A stretch of DNA of 64,000 nt from Corynebacterium kroppenstedtii (lineage in GTDB: Bacteria; Actinomycetota; Actinomycetes; Mycobacteriales; Mycobacteriaceae). The notes beneath the pieces are model-generated. The model ran no database searches. It was not told where the DNA came from and saw only the letters and a list, made by a program, of their open reading frames with translations. Position numbers and translations under genes: made by a program. The number at the start of each line of letters is the position of its first letter. The stretch's first letter is position 1. Positions 9,272 through 17,985 of this stretch are shown in pieces. The stretch lies in NCBI RefSeq assembly GCF_016894245.1, contig NZ_CP069792.1, positions 1,364,001 to 1,428,000 on the forward strand, written 5' to 3'.

Positions 9272-11040
9272 CCTTGTGCTGCTTCGCGGGCACTCCATAG
9301 GTGGTGATACAGTCCATCCGATGCAATGAGTTCATCGTGGGTGCCGACCTGCACAACGTTACCATCCTCATCGAGAACAACGATCGTGTCAGCATTGCGG
9401 ATCGTATTGAGCTTATGTGCAATGACCAGCACCGTTGAGCGGTCCCGGAGATCATTAATGGCCTGCTCGATGTGCGCCTCATTATCGGGATCCAATGCCG
9501 ACGTCGCCTCATCGAATAGAACGATGGGTGCCCGTTTGAGCAGAGCGCGGGCAATAGACACCCTTTGACGTTCGCCACCTGAGAGGCGGTTTCCGCCCTC
9601 ACCCACGGTGGAGTGCCACCCGCCGGGGAGCCGCTCAGCGATCTCATGCACACCCGCTAAAGCTCCAGCGTGGTACACGTCGTCGGCGGTGGCATCGTCG
9701 TTTCCGACTTTGATGTTGTCGTACAGGGTGGTGTCGTAGAGATACACATCCTGAAACACCATGGCTATTTGCTCCATCAGCTGCTCAGTGGGCTGATCCT
9801 TAACATCGACGCCACCGACACTGACACTGCCCGAGTCGACATCCCAGAAGCGTGCTATGAGGCGGAAGAGCGTTGTCTTTCCGCTTCCCGACGGGCCGAC
9901 GATCGCAGTAAGACCGTGACGAGGGGCAGTGAAGGAAACGTCATGAATGACGGGGTTGCCGCTGTGGTACCCGAACGTGGCTGACTTCATCGCCACTGTG
10001 CCCGGCTCGGGGAGCGACACACGTTTGGCAGGCGTCGGTAATTCGGGTGCGGACATGACCTCTTCGACCTGCCCAATGGGTTGACGCGCAACTTCAATGG
10101 CCAGAGTATTGCCGACGATCGCCTCAAGGATTGTGGAGAACCGGAGCGACACACCAATGAACGCCACCGTCGCAATCGGGGTCAACGTGCCGCTTGTGCC
10201 CAACACCACGGCCACAATAATGAGCGCCACGGTGATAGCTTGCGCGCCGATCCCTGAGATCACATTGCCCGCCAGGCTCACCCACAGGTCTTTAGCATGG
10301 CTGCGGTAATTGTCAGTTCGTGCACGGTTGAGCGGTTCGTACGATTGCGCTCGTCCGGAGGCCCGAAGCGACGGCTGCGTGCGCGCGAATTCCACGACGC
10401 GGCTGGCGAAGTCGATTTCGGTCGGAATGGTCATCCGTTCGCCGGCTCGCTTCAGAGCGCGGGTTGCCGTCGTTAATAAAAGTATGACCGGGATGGCGAT
10501 CAAGAAGACGAGGCCGAGCTGCCAAGCCCAGAACCAGGCGAGGACGGTCATCACAATCATGGTGGTTAAGCCACGAACGAGTGGGCCGAGGAAGTGTGCC
10601 GCGCCCTCACCAATCTGCATGAGGGATTGGGTGAGGAGGATGGATAACCGCGATGACACCGTGCGGTCAAACCATCCCAGGGGAAGCCGGGCTACTTTAT
10701 TGCCGACGTTAATAGTGCAATTGCGCAGTAGATCCATGGCCGCCATATACCCGGTTGTTTGCTGGGCGTAGGTCATGATGGCGCCGGCGATCGCGAGAAC
10801 AATGAGCACTAGGATCCATTGCGGCCATGTGAGCCCCATGGAGGTATCGCTATTGCTATAGGCGGTGATAGCGGGGATCACCGCGAAGATGCCCACACCT
10901 TCGATAATTCCAAGAATGACCGCGAACCACAGGCTGCGGATGAACCGCTTGTACCCTTCGGCGGTGAGGATGTGCCGGAAGTCCTTGATAAGAAGGAGAT
11001 TTCGTGCCCACGCAAGGGTGGATTGAGATTCAGAGCTCAT
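9256..11040 (-). CDS. ABC transporter, fused membrane and ATP-binding domains (second half-transporter)
   Basis: A 594-residue half-transporter with six predicted membrane helices in the first 320 residues and a C-terminal nucleotide-binding domain. Visible motifs are Walker A GPSGSGKTT, a Q-loop (AMVFQDVYLYDTTLYDNI), the signature LSGGERQRVSIARALL, Walker B IVLFDEATSALD and the H-loop VLVIAHKLNTI. Its ATG overlaps the stop of the upstream gene by four bases, so the pair almost certainly forms a heterodimer. The closest type I can suggest is the exporter-fold siderophore transporters of actinobacteria (IrtAB-like) or a drug/lipid exporter; the substrate is not readable. Confidence 0.9.
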   Translation of the reverse strand: MSSESQSTLAWARNLLLIKDFRHILTAEGYKRFIRSLWFAVILGIIEGVGIFAVIPAITAYSNSDTSMGLTWPQWILVLIVLAIAGAIMTYAQQTTGYMAAMDLLRNCTINVGNKVARLPLGWFDRTVSSRLSILLTQSLMQIGEGAAHFLGPLVRGLTTMIVMTVLAWFWAWQLGLVFLIAIPVILLLTTATRALKRAGERMTIPTEIDFASRVVEFARTQPSLRASGRAQSYEPLNRARTDNYRSHAKDLWVSLAGNVISGIGAQAITVALIIVAVVLGTSGTLTPIATVAFIGVSLRFSTILEAIVGNTLAIEVARQPIGQVEEVMSAPELPTPAKRVSLPEPGTVAMKSATFGYHSGNPVIHDVSFTAPRHGLTAIVGPSGSGKTTLFRLIARFWDVDSGSVSVGGVDVKDQPTEQLMEQIAMVFQDVYLYDTTLYDNIKVGNDDATADDVYHAGALAGVHEIAERLPGGWHSTVGEGGNRLSGGERQRVSIARALLKRAPIVLFDEATSALDPDNEAHIEQAINDLRDRSTVLVIAHKLNTIRNADTIVVLDEDGNVVQVGTHDELIASDGLYHHLWSAREAAQGWSLI

Positions 11041-12869
11041 TGTGCGACTCCTTGTGTGAGATGCTTCCAGAAGGGCTGCTCGGCAAGCTCATCGGCGGTG
11101 CCTTGGGCATCGATGCGTCCGTGCTCCATGACGCAAATATGGTCAGCACCTGCGACGGATTCGGCGTGGTGCCCGATCGCGAGGACTGTCCGACCGCGTG
11201 CAAGGTGGGCGAGCGCACGTTGGATGTCCGCCTCACAATCCGGGTCGGTGGATGTAGTGGCTTCATCGAGGACGAGGACAGGAGTGTCGGCCAGGAGAGC
11301 GCGGGCGATGGCGAGCCGTTGCTTCTGGCCTCCGGAAAAGTCTGTTTGCCCGCCGAGGGTGGTATCAAAACCGTGGGGAAGGGCTTCGATGTCGTCGAGA
11401 ATGTTTGCCTGACGTGCGGCCTCGCGTAGTGCTTCGTCGGACGCGTCGGGGCGGGGCAGAGAGATGATGTCGCGAATCGAGAGATCTTGCAAGTAGGGGT
11501 TTTGAAGGACGAATGAGACCGTGGAATAGAGTTCCCGTTCGGTTAACTCTGTTAACGGTGTGCCGCCGATGGTGATCGTTCCCGAATCGGGATCACGGAA
11601 GCGGGCGAGCATTGTTGCAAGGGTGGATTTTCCGGAACCCGACGGGCCGACGAGGGCTGTCACCGTATTGGGGCGAAGCCGGAGATTGATATCGCGCAGG
11701 GCGTCAACTTTGCCGTCGGCAGTGGAATAGGCAAAGGAAACGTCGGAGAAGACGATGTCCTGGTCACCGGCGCTGGCTGAAGCATTGTCCTCTTTGGGAT
11801 TGTCATCTTCGGGATAAGGAATTTGTTCGGTATCCAGCACTCCCTTGAGGCGTAGCGCTGCGTTCCCTGCCTGCTGGTACGCCCACGCCGTCGATCCCAG
11901 AACCTCAATCGTCCGCGGGAGGATGAGTGCGATGAGGGAGCAGGTGAGAACCTCGGGGACCGTGACCCATCCCGCACTGGCCATGAGCAGGCCACACCCC
12001 ACGTTGATGGCCATGAGCGTCGAGACTGAGATGAACGAGAGCGATAGGGCAGAGGCGCGGATGAGCGGCCCGCACCATTCCCAGTAGAAGGAGGCAAAGT
12101 CTTTACATGCCTGAGTAAAGCGGGCATGTGTTTCTCCGGTTCGTCCGAAGTTCTTGACGACGTAGATGCCCTCGGTCAGTTCGACCGCTGCGGAGGAAAT
12201 ATCGCCCAGCTTGTCGTCCATTTCGGCGGTTTTGGTGCCCATCCCTCGCATGGTGAGTGCCTGCAGTGCGCCGTAAATGGGGAACGTAGCGATGGAGAGG
12301 AGACCGAGCCTCCAGTCGACGATGAACGCGTACGCCAGGAGAACCAGTGGCCCGGCGACCGCTGCGGTTTGTTCCACGGGAGCGTGGGCGATGAGCGTAT
12401 GCACTTGTTTGACGTCGTCGTTAATTGCTTTGCGCACTTTGCCGGTTGAGGTGTCACTGAACCACGACAAGGGCGCCCGCGCCAGGGTTTTCACCATGTT
12501 GCTTTGGATTGTGTCGCGCAAACGCAAATCTGCGAAGTGCGAAATAGCCAGCGCAAGCGTGTACAAGAATGCCTGCGTCAGGAAGGCGTAGACGAGAATG
12601 ATGGCGCTGCGTTTGATGTCGTCGTGGCTACCGTCGTTAAGAAGAAGATCACCGATGTGGGTGAGTGCGACATAGGGGGCAACGGCGACGATGCACGATG
12701 CGAAAGCCAGGATCCTGCACACTAGCAGCCGGCTCTGAACTGGCTTAATGAGCTGTTTGAGTGCGGCTTGGCAGGCTTTCCTTTTGTTCGAGTAACTCTC
12801 GGCGTCAACCGTTGGTGCCGAGAGTGGCGATGGTGATGGTGTGGATTTGTCAGCGGTAACTGAAGTCAT
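11037..12869 (-). CDS. ABC transporter, fused membrane and ATP-binding domains (first half-transporter)
   Basis: A 610-residue half-transporter: a polar 30-residue N-terminus, six membrane helices (about residues 45-330) and a C-terminal ATPase domain. Motifs are Walker A GPSGSGKST, Q-loop VSFVLQNPYLQDLSIRDII, signature DFSGGQKQRLAIARALL and Walker B VLVLDEATTSTD. The catalytic Glu after Walker B is present. ATG at 12869 has AAGGAG six bases upstream. It is the first gene of a three-gene operon with the second half-transporter and a TetR regulator. The promoter region ahead contains a DtxR-like palindrome, which hints at iron control. Confidence 0.9.
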   Translation of the reverse strand: MTSVTADKSTPSPSPLSAPTVDAESYSNKRKACQAALKQLIKPVQSRLLVCRILAFASCIVAVAPYVALTHIGDLLLNDGSHDDIKRSAIILVYAFLTQAFLYTLALAISHFADLRLRDTIQSNMVKTLARAPLSWFSDTSTGKVRKAINDDVKQVHTLIAHAPVEQTAAVAGPLVLLAYAFIVDWRLGLLSIATFPIYGALQALTMRGMGTKTAEMDDKLGDISSAAVELTEGIYVVKNFGRTGETHARFTQACKDFASFYWEWCGPLIRASALSLSFISVSTLMAINVGCGLLMASAGWVTVPEVLTCSLIALILPRTIEVLGSTAWAYQQAGNAALRLKGVLDTEQIPYPEDDNPKEDNASASAGDQDIVFSDVSFAYSTADGKVDALRDINLRLRPNTVTALVGPSGSGKSTLATMLARFRDPDSGTITIGGTPLTELTERELYSTVSFVLQNPYLQDLSIRDIISLPRPDASDEALREAARQANILDDIEALPHGFDTTLGGQTDFSGGQKQRLAIARALLADTPVLVLDEATTSTDPDCEADIQRALAHLARGRTVLAIGHHAESVAGADHICVMEHGRIDAQGTADELAEQPFWKHLTQGVAQ

Positions 12870-12949
12870 TGTTTTCTCCTTGGTGACGGATTACCGCGCG
12901 CGGGTTCGTGGATCCGCATACACGCCTCTGAGTAATTGCGTCCACATGT

Positions 12950-12961
12950 GTTAGCCCTAAC
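12950..12961. promoter_or_regulatory. DtxR-like palindrome downstream of the promoter
   Basis: The sequence GTTAGCCCTAAC is an inverted repeat with arms GTTAG and CTAAC. The core of the DtxR/IdeR iron box is GTTAG-S-CTAAC, one base shorter in the middle. The site lies about 25-35 bases after the predicted transcription start, where a bound repressor would block elongation. The extra central base makes true DtxR binding uncertain; the TetR protein of the same operon is the other candidate. Confidence 0.4.
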
Positions 12962-12990
12962 TACATTATGAAAAATTAAAGCAATTAATA

Positions 12991-13019
12991 AATATAGGGC
13001 AGGTGAGCTTGGGTGTCAA
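12991..13019 (-). promoter_or_regulatory. Sigma-A-type promoter of the ABC transporter operon
   Basis: On the minus strand TTGACA (13019-13014) is followed after exactly 17 bases by TATATT (12996-12991). This is a near-perfect housekeeping promoter. Transcription would begin near 12984, about 115 bases upstream of the first ABC gene at 12869. Confidence 0.7.
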
Positions 13020-13092
13020 TAAGGTTTTATTTGATATATCTCACCCGACGAGCCGACGAGAGTGCCGGGTGTGATGCACAGTGACGGTGGGC

Positions 13093-13749
13093 TTAGTTCG
13101 CGTGCTCAGAGCGGTTCCAGAACTCAGAAACTTCGTAGCCGAAGCTGTATAACGCCTCTCGGACAAGGGGGAGTGAGAGACCAATGACGGACGACGGATC
13201 CCCCTCGATGCGGTCAATGAACCATCCGCCCATAGCCTCAAGCGTGAACGCTCCAGCACAGTTTAAGGGTTCCCCAGAATTCGCGTACGCGCGGATATCG
13301 GCGTCGGAAGCATGTGCATAATGCACTGTGGTGGAGACAGCGCGGAGGAAGGTATCCTCATCTGTCGCCGTGGTGTCAAGGTTGATAATGCAGTGCCCGG
13401 TAATGAGTCGCGCGGTTTTCCCACGCTGGTTAGTCCAGCGACGGATTGTTTCCTCGACGGTATGGGGCTTGCCTTGAAGTTCACCATCGAGATAGAGCAT
13501 TGAATCCGCACCAATAACCACACGCGGCGTGGAGTTATCGCCTCCGGGGTGGACCGATGTGAGATGCCGCGACGCAATGGCTGTGGCTTTTGCGTGGGCG
13601 AGAGCGCAGACTTGGTCTTCGGGAGATTGATCCCGCATAGTGCGCATAATGGCGTCTTCGTCGACCCCGGGCGGTTCGATGGTCGGCTCGACGCCAGCAG
13701 AGCGGAGGACGGATAACCGCGAGGGGGACGAGGACGCCAGAATGATCAT
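13093..13749 (-). CDS. maf: Maf-like nucleoside triphosphate pyrophosphatase
   Basis: A 218-residue cytosolic protein. The N-terminus IILASSSPSRLSVLRSAG is the classic Maf/YhdE opening (S-x-S-x-R-x-x-x-L). Further family marks are ALAHAKATAIA, VVIGADSMLYLDGELQGKP and a C-terminal GDPSSVIGLSLPLVREAL. Maf proteins hydrolyse non-canonical or methylated nucleoside triphosphates to monophosphates. The gene lies just downstream of accE on the same strand, the typical actinobacterial order accD-accE-maf. There is no strong ribosome-binding site; TAGGAC precedes ATG at 13749. Confidence 0.92.
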   Translation of the reverse strand: MIILASSSPSRLSVLRSAGVEPTIEPPGVDEDAIMRTMRDQSPEDQVCALAHAKATAIASRHLTSVHPGGDNSTPRVVIGADSMLYLDGELQGKPHTVEETIRRWTNQRGKTARLITGHCIINLDTTATDEDTFLRAVSTTVHYAHASDADIRAYANSGEPLNCAGAFTLEAMGGWFIDRIEGDPSSVIGLSLPLVREALYSFGYEVSEFWNRSEHAN

Positions 13750-13826
13750 GGTCCTATTAAAACATGAGGGACCATGAGATCAGCGGGCCTAGCTGAAACG
13801 TTAGGCCGCAGCAAAACCAGGAGGCT

Positions 13827-14114
13827 CTAGTAGAACCTCAGGTTAGGGAAGTTTCCGGCATTCGACGTGTGCGTGTTCGTGAACTTCTCGTCGAAGCGTC
13901 CCCAATTGTTCGGTGTCTCGGGTTCGCCATCGTCGCTCGCGTTAGCTGACATACCCGCAAATAAAGCCGTCAGGGCTGCCACTTGTGGCGCGGTGGGATT
14001 TCCCTTGATCACTTTGAGGAAAACAGGCTTCTTCTCGGTTGCTGTTCCGTCACCGGGTGCGCCCGTGTCGCCAGCGCCGGGTGTGGTGTCGTCCGCGTGT
14101 AAGCCGTCAGACAT
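13827..14114 (-). CDS. accE: Acyl-CoA carboxylase epsilon subunit
   Basis: A 95-residue small protein. The core KKPVFLKVIKGNPTAPQVA and the following AALTALFAG match the AccE/PccE epsilon family that stabilises the AccBC-AccD complex in actinobacteria. The N-terminal 30 residues are acidic and Gly/Thr-rich, and the C-terminus ends NWGRFDEKF with an aromatic tail, as usual in the family. ATG at 14114 has GGAG about six bases upstream; a longer reading frame extends upstream but into the accD region and is not credible. It is located between accD and maf on one strand. Confidence 0.85.
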   Translation of the reverse strand: MSDGLHADDTTPGAGDTGAPGDGTATEKKPVFLKVIKGNPTAPQVAALTALFAGMSANASDDGEPETPNNWGRFDEKFTNTHTSNAGNFPNLRFY

Positions 14115-14153
14115 ATAAACTCCATTTCTCGCTGTTACTCCCGTGGAGGTCGT

Positions 14154-14200
14154 CGTCGTTAATAACAGTTGATAACGGTTAATAACGGTTGCTAACGACG
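14154..14200. repeat. Four 10-bp repeats framed by an inverted repeat between accD and accE
   Basis: Four consecutive 10-base units with pattern GTTNNTAACN run from 14158 to 14197. The whole block is framed by the 8-base inverted repeat CGTCGTTA (14154-14161) and TAACGACG (14193-14200). It lies in the 124-base gap between accD and accE. It could form an RNA hairpin affecting relative expression or be a binding array with one site per helical turn. Confidence 0.6.
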
Positions 14201-14238
14201 GAGGGGCGGGGAAGGTGATCGCCCCTCGACCACGTTGG

Positions 14239-15867
14239 TTACAGCGGAATGTTTCCGTGCTTCTTTGCTGGGACGTTTTCCACCTTGCGGTCCAGTAGAC
14301 GCAAGCCTTCGATGATCTGGCCACGGGTTTCGCTGGGCGGAATAACGGCGTCGACGAACCCCCGCTCTGCAGCGACATAGGGGTTGACCAGGGTGTCTTC
14401 GTACTCCTGCTCATATGACTTCTGCAGAGCAGCAACGTCCTTGCCTTCTTTAGCCGCTTTCTTTAGCTCTTTGCGGTAGACGAATCCAACGGCACCGGCG
14501 GCACCCATCACGGCAATTTGCGCCGTGGGCCATGCGAGCGAAATATCCGCGCCCATGTCCTTGGACCCCATGACGCAGTATGCTCCGCCGTAGCCCTTAC
14601 GCGTGATCACCGTAATCTTCGGAACGGTGGCCTCCGCGTAGGCGTATAGCAATTTAGCACCGCGACGGATAATGCCGTCGAACTCTTGGTTCGTGCCGGG
14701 CAGGAACCCAGGGACGTCGACAAGCTCAATGATCGGAATATTGAAGGCATCGCAGGTACGAACAAATCGCGCAGCCTTCTCAGAGGCCTTAATGTCCAAA
14801 CATCCCGCGTATTGCATGGGCTGATTGGCGACGAATCCGACGGCACGTCCCTCGACCCGGCCGAACCCAATGATGACGTTTTCGGCGTAACCTTCCTGGA
14901 TCTCCAGGAACTCCTCATCGTCGGAGATATGGGTGATGACATCTTTCATGTCATACGGCTGGTTGGGGGAGTCGGGGATTATCGTGTCCAGTTCACGGTC
15001 CGCGTCGGTGACATTGTCCTCAATGGACCCTTCGAACGGATCGGCAGGGACTCGAGGTGTCTCGGCCCGGTTATTCTGTGGCAGGTAGCTGATGAGTTCC
15101 TGCACGAAGTCCAGGGCGTCCTCATCGTTCTCCGCGGTGTAGTGGGATGTACCCGAGGAGCTCATGTGGGTTGAAGCACCACCGAGTTCCTCCTGAGTGA
15201 TTTCCTCGCCGGTCACGGTCTTGATGACGTCTGGTCCGGTGATGAACATCTTGGAGGTTTTGTCCACCATGATGATGAAGTCAGTCAGAGCTGGCGAGTA
15301 CACGTGGCCACCTGCACAAGCACCCATAATCAGGGAGATCTGCGGGATAACGCCTGATGCCCGGGTATTGCGGAAGAAGATCTTTGAGTACAGGCCCAGG
15401 GATACAACTCCCTCTTGAATACGGGCGCCAGCACCTTCGTTGATGCCGATCAGCGGCACACCGGTTTTAATGGCCAAGTCCATGATCTTGACGATTTTTT
15501 CGCCATATACTTCGCCGAGCGCGCCACCGAAGATGGCGACGTCTTGTGAGAACACGCAGACCTTGCGGCCATCGATCGTTCCGTAGCCCGTGACAACACC
15601 GTCGGTGAGAGGGCGTTTAGCGTCGAGCCCGAAGTTCGTGGATCGGTGTCGAGCCAGGGAATCAACTTCGACGAAGGATCCGTCGTCAAGGAGGTATTCG
15701 ATGCGTTCGCGGGCGGAAAGTTTGCCCCGGTCATGAATCTTGTCGATGGAAGCTTGGCCCATAGGCATCTGGGTCTCTGCGAGACGCGACCGTAAATCGG
15801 CCAACTTGCCGGCGGTGGTGTGGATGTCTTGTGCGGTTGTATCCGCGGTGAGTGTGGCGGCTGTCAT
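14239..15867 (-). CDS. accD: Acyl-CoA carboxylase beta subunit (carboxyltransferase)
   Basis: A 542-residue carboxyltransferase of the AccD5/DtsR type. It starts with an [20 protein letters not shown] segment and shows the crotonase-fold hallmarks of the family: [37 protein letters not shown], a first oxyanion region around [16 protein letters not shown], and in the C-terminal half [14 protein letters not shown] and [19 protein letters not shown]. It transfers CO2 from biotin on AccBC to acetyl-CoA or longer acyl-CoA. ATG at 15867 fits family length; the open frame extends further upstream, but without support. There is no Shine-Dalgarno sequence, and TAGACT lies only a few bases upstream, so the message may be leaderless. 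Confidence 0.93.
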   Translation of the reverse strand: MTAATLTADTTAQDIHTTAGKLADLRSRLAETQMPMGQASIDKIHDRGKLSARERIEYLLDDGSFVEVDSLARHRSTNFGLDAKRPLTDGVVTGYGTIDGRKVCVFSQDVAIFGGALGEVYGEKIVKIMDLAIKTGVPLIGINEGAGARIQEGVVSLGLYSKIFFRNTRASGVIPQISLIMGACAGGHVYSPALTDFIIMVDKTSKMFITGPDVIKTVTGEEITQEELGGASTHMSSSGTSHYTAENDEDALDFVQELISYLPQNNRAETPRVPADPFEGSIEDNVTDADRELDTIIPDSPNQPYDMKDVITHISDDEEFLEIQEGYAENVIIGFGRVEGRAVGFVANQPMQYAGCLDIKASEKAARFVRTCDAFNIPIIELVDVPGFLPGTNQEFDGIIRRGAKLLYAYAEATVPKITVITRKGYGGAYCVMGSKDMGADISLAWPTAQIAVMGAAGAVGFVYRKELKKAAKEGKDVAALQKSYEQEYEDTLVNPYVAAERGFVDAVIPPSETRGQIIEGLRLLDRKVENVPAKKHGNIPL

Positions 15868-15900
15868 GTGGTTAAGTCTAGGCCCAAATACCAACAAAAA

Positions 15901-15916
15901 CAGACTGAAACGTCTG
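15901..15916. promoter_or_regulatory. Inverted repeat upstream of accD
   Basis: CAGAC (15901-15905) and GTCTG (15912-15916) form an inverted repeat with a 6-base spacer, about 35 bases upstream of the accD start. Together with the TAGACT at the start codon, it sits where a repressor of fatty acid genes would act. The identity of the regulator is not known from sequence. Confidence 0.4.
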
Positions 15917-16060
15917 CAATTCCCCCGGATGAGCCCCCCATAAAGAGGGAAAGTAACGGAAAGAGTCATGTGGTGCTGCTGCAGGCTCTCAACGGTGGTC
16001 GGGCGTCCTCACTGCTCTCTCGATACTTATTCTTGACCCTTATGGTGAAGAATAAGAAGC

Positions 16061-17158
16061 ATGGCTCACGACGATAAGCATAGTAAGAACGACGACACGG
16101 GCGACGACCAGCGGAATCGGCAGGGCGCGGGCGGTGATCCGTCTGCTAAGGGTGCGCAGGTACCGCCCGGAAAGTGGTCCGACGGAAGTGATCCGTCCGC
16201 GAAAGGTGCTCAGGTTCCACCCGGTAAATGGTCGGGTGAGAGTGACGCGGTAGTTAAGGGTGCGCAGGTTCCTCCGGGCAAATGGAATGAAGGGGCGCGA
16301 GGACGCTCCAGCGACCAGGCCGACGTTAACAACGTACCGTCGCCAAATGATAATGAAAGTGAAAACGCGGGGGTAAGGCCACCGTTAGATCATGAGCGTC
16401 TGGTGAAGGCTCTGCGCGCCCAGGGGTGGAACAATGTCGCGATTGTTGAGTCAACCGGATCGACCAACACTGATCTCCATGCGTCGGCCAGCGCCTTGCC
16501 TGATCTCTCCGTTCTCATTGCCGAAGAACAGATGGCTGGACGTGGCCGTTTGGGAAGAGCGTGGAGCGCGCCGCGGCACAGCCAGGTCACACTGAGTGTG
16601 CTTCTCCGGCCGGAAGTGCCGCCGACGAAACTCGGGTTGCTCCCACTTCTGACTGGGGTGGCGGTGGCCGATACGGTCCGTAAGTATGGGATTGATGCCC
16701 GCGTGAAGTGGCCGAACGACATTTTGGTGCGGGGGGACAAGATGTGCGGAATCCTCGCCGAAGCGGTCAGTATGTCTGATAATCCCACAGTCGTCGTCGG
16801 GTTTGGGCTCAATATTGATCTCACGAAGGCAGAACTGCCCATCGACAACGCGACCTCGTTTGCCTTGGAAGGGAAGCATGTTGATAGGACAGAGGTCACC
16901 ATCGCCGTTCTGGGCTCGCTGCTCGAGAGACAGCGGCAATGGCGGAATGTTGGAGGATCGGCATCGTCGTTTATCGACGATTACAAGGCGGTGTCTGCGA
17001 CTCTGAATGAATCGGTCAGCGCTGGATTGCCCAATGGCGGAAAGCTTACCGGCACGGCGGTGGATATTAGCGACGCGGGCGAACTGCTGATCCGTGATGC
17101 TACGAGGCAAATTCACACGGTGGCTGCCGGCGATATCACCCATTTGCGTTACTCATAA
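16061..17158 (+). CDS. birA: Biotin--[acetyl-CoA carboxylase] ligase with N-terminal repeats
   Basis: A 365-residue protein. From about residue 109 it is a standard biotin protein ligase without the DNA-binding domain: ESTGSTNTDL, the biotinyl-AMP loop GRGRLGRAW (160-168), VKWPNDIL (216-223), GFGLNID and a C-terminal SH3-like domain. It activates biotin with ATP and attaches it to the AMKM lysine of AccBC. The first 108 residues are unusual: charged, then three 18-residue repeats (26-79), each with the core KGAQVPPGKW. Codons in the repeats differ mostly at silent positions, so they are translated. The ATG at 16061 has a poor ribosome-binding site, but no better start lies below the repeats. 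It faces away from accD. Confidence 0.9.
   Translation: MAHDDKHSKNDDTGDDQRNRQGAGGDPSAKGAQVPPGKWSDGSDPSAKGAQVPPGKWSGESDAVVKGAQVPPGKWNEGARGRSSDQADVNNVPSPNDNESENAGVRPPLDHERLVKALRAQGWNNVAIVESTGSTNTDLHASASALPDLSVLIAEEQMAGRGRLGRAWSAPRHSQVTLSVLLRPEVPPTKLGLLPLLTGVAVADTVRKYGIDARVKWPNDILVRGDKMCGILAEAVSMSDNPTVVVGFGLNIDLTKAELPIDNATSFALEGKHVDRTEVTIAVLGSLLERQRQWRNVGGSASSFIDDYKAVSATLNESVSAGLPNGGKLTGTAVDISDAGELLIRDATRQIHTVAAGDITHLRYS
16136..16297 (+). repeat. Three tandem 54-bp coding repeats in birA
   Basis: Three in-frame units of 54 bases encode 18 residues each, with the invariant decapeptide KGAQVPPGKW. DNA copies differ at many third codon positions (AAG/AAA, GTA/GTT, CCG/CCA/CCT, GGA/GGT/GGC), while the decapeptide is unchanged. 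This points to an old duplication kept by selection on protein. Confidence 0.85.
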
Positions 17159-17317
17159 GGAACGCTGCCCATGAGGGTGTGTCCCGCCACCCATTATGCT
17201 GTTGCAGCGGACAACACTGGGATACTGACGTTAATCATGTGACAATTGGTAAAACTGGTAGCTTTGTCGACAATCACGTCGTGAAGGGACCCACGCCGGG
17301 AAAGGAGGTGCTCCACT

Positions 17318-17965
17318 TTGGCCCTCCGAAGCCATGCGTACCGACCGACGGACGACCTTGATGAACACTATGGCCGCAGAGGCTACCGAAGCTCGGTGCC
17401 GGAGTACCGCTCGGGAAGTCCTGACCTGTGGGGTCAGGATGACGGTGGTGAACCCCTCGACGACGACTCGTTGGATACACGGCCATCTTTCAGCGGCGGT
17501 TTCCCCGAATACCGCATCGCGGATGACGAAAGAGTTCTCGTTGATGTCCATTCCAAACGTGGAACACTCGTTTTTCCGGTTCTGGAGACAATTCTCATCA
17601 GCGGAATTATGTGGGGAATCATCGGAATGATCGATGGCGCCGCCGGTCCCTTCGTCGATGGTGGCTTCGGCGGGCTGCGTCAGTTTCTTCTCATAGCCTG
17701 GGTCATCGCCATAGCTTGGTTTTTCGCTCGACCGGTGATGAAGTGGTGGCGCAATCGCTTAGTCGTTACGAACTATCGCGTCGTCGCGAGGTTCGCTAAA
17801 GACGATGTTGTCGATATCCCATTGGACCAGGTCACTGGGCTACATCGTCGTCGATCAACCCTTATTTTCGACGTCTACCGCATGCCCCCCTTGATGGTCC
17901 CCAATGTTGCTAAAGTACGCAGAGTAAAACGAGTGACCACCAGACGTCTGCGCCACCGCTGGTAG
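17318..17965 (+). CDS. PH domain-containing membrane protein
   Basis: A 215-residue protein with a disordered, acidic N-terminus (1-65), two membrane helices (about 85-107 and 120-140) and a C-terminal bacterial PH domain (about 145-215) with NRLVVTNYRVVARFAKDDVVDIPLDQV. Such proteins commonly sit between birA and purK in actinobacteria, as here. The role is unknown, perhaps membrane or envelope stress. The start is a TTG at 17318, decided by a perfect AAAGGAGGTG eight bases upstream. The C-terminus is short and very basic (RRVKRVTTRRLRHRW). Confidence 0.75.
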   Translation: MALRSHAYRPTDDLDEHYGRRGYRSSVPEYRSGSPDLWGQDDGGEPLDDDSLDTRPSFSGGFPEYRIADDERVLVDVHSKRGTLVFPVLETILISGIMWGIIGMIDGAAGPFVDGGFGGLRQFLLIAWVIAIAWFFARPVMKWWRNRLVVTNYRVVARFAKDDVVDIPLDQVTGLHRRRSTLIFDVYRMPPLMVPNVAKVRRVKRVTTRRLRHRW

Positions 17966-17985
17966 CGGGCCCTATACTTAACCGG

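Noticed and set aside
14115..14435. Longer N-terminus for AccE
   Set aside because: The open frame upstream of 14114 runs through the 10-base repeat array and into accD. The family length and the GGAG before ATG 14114 support the short form.
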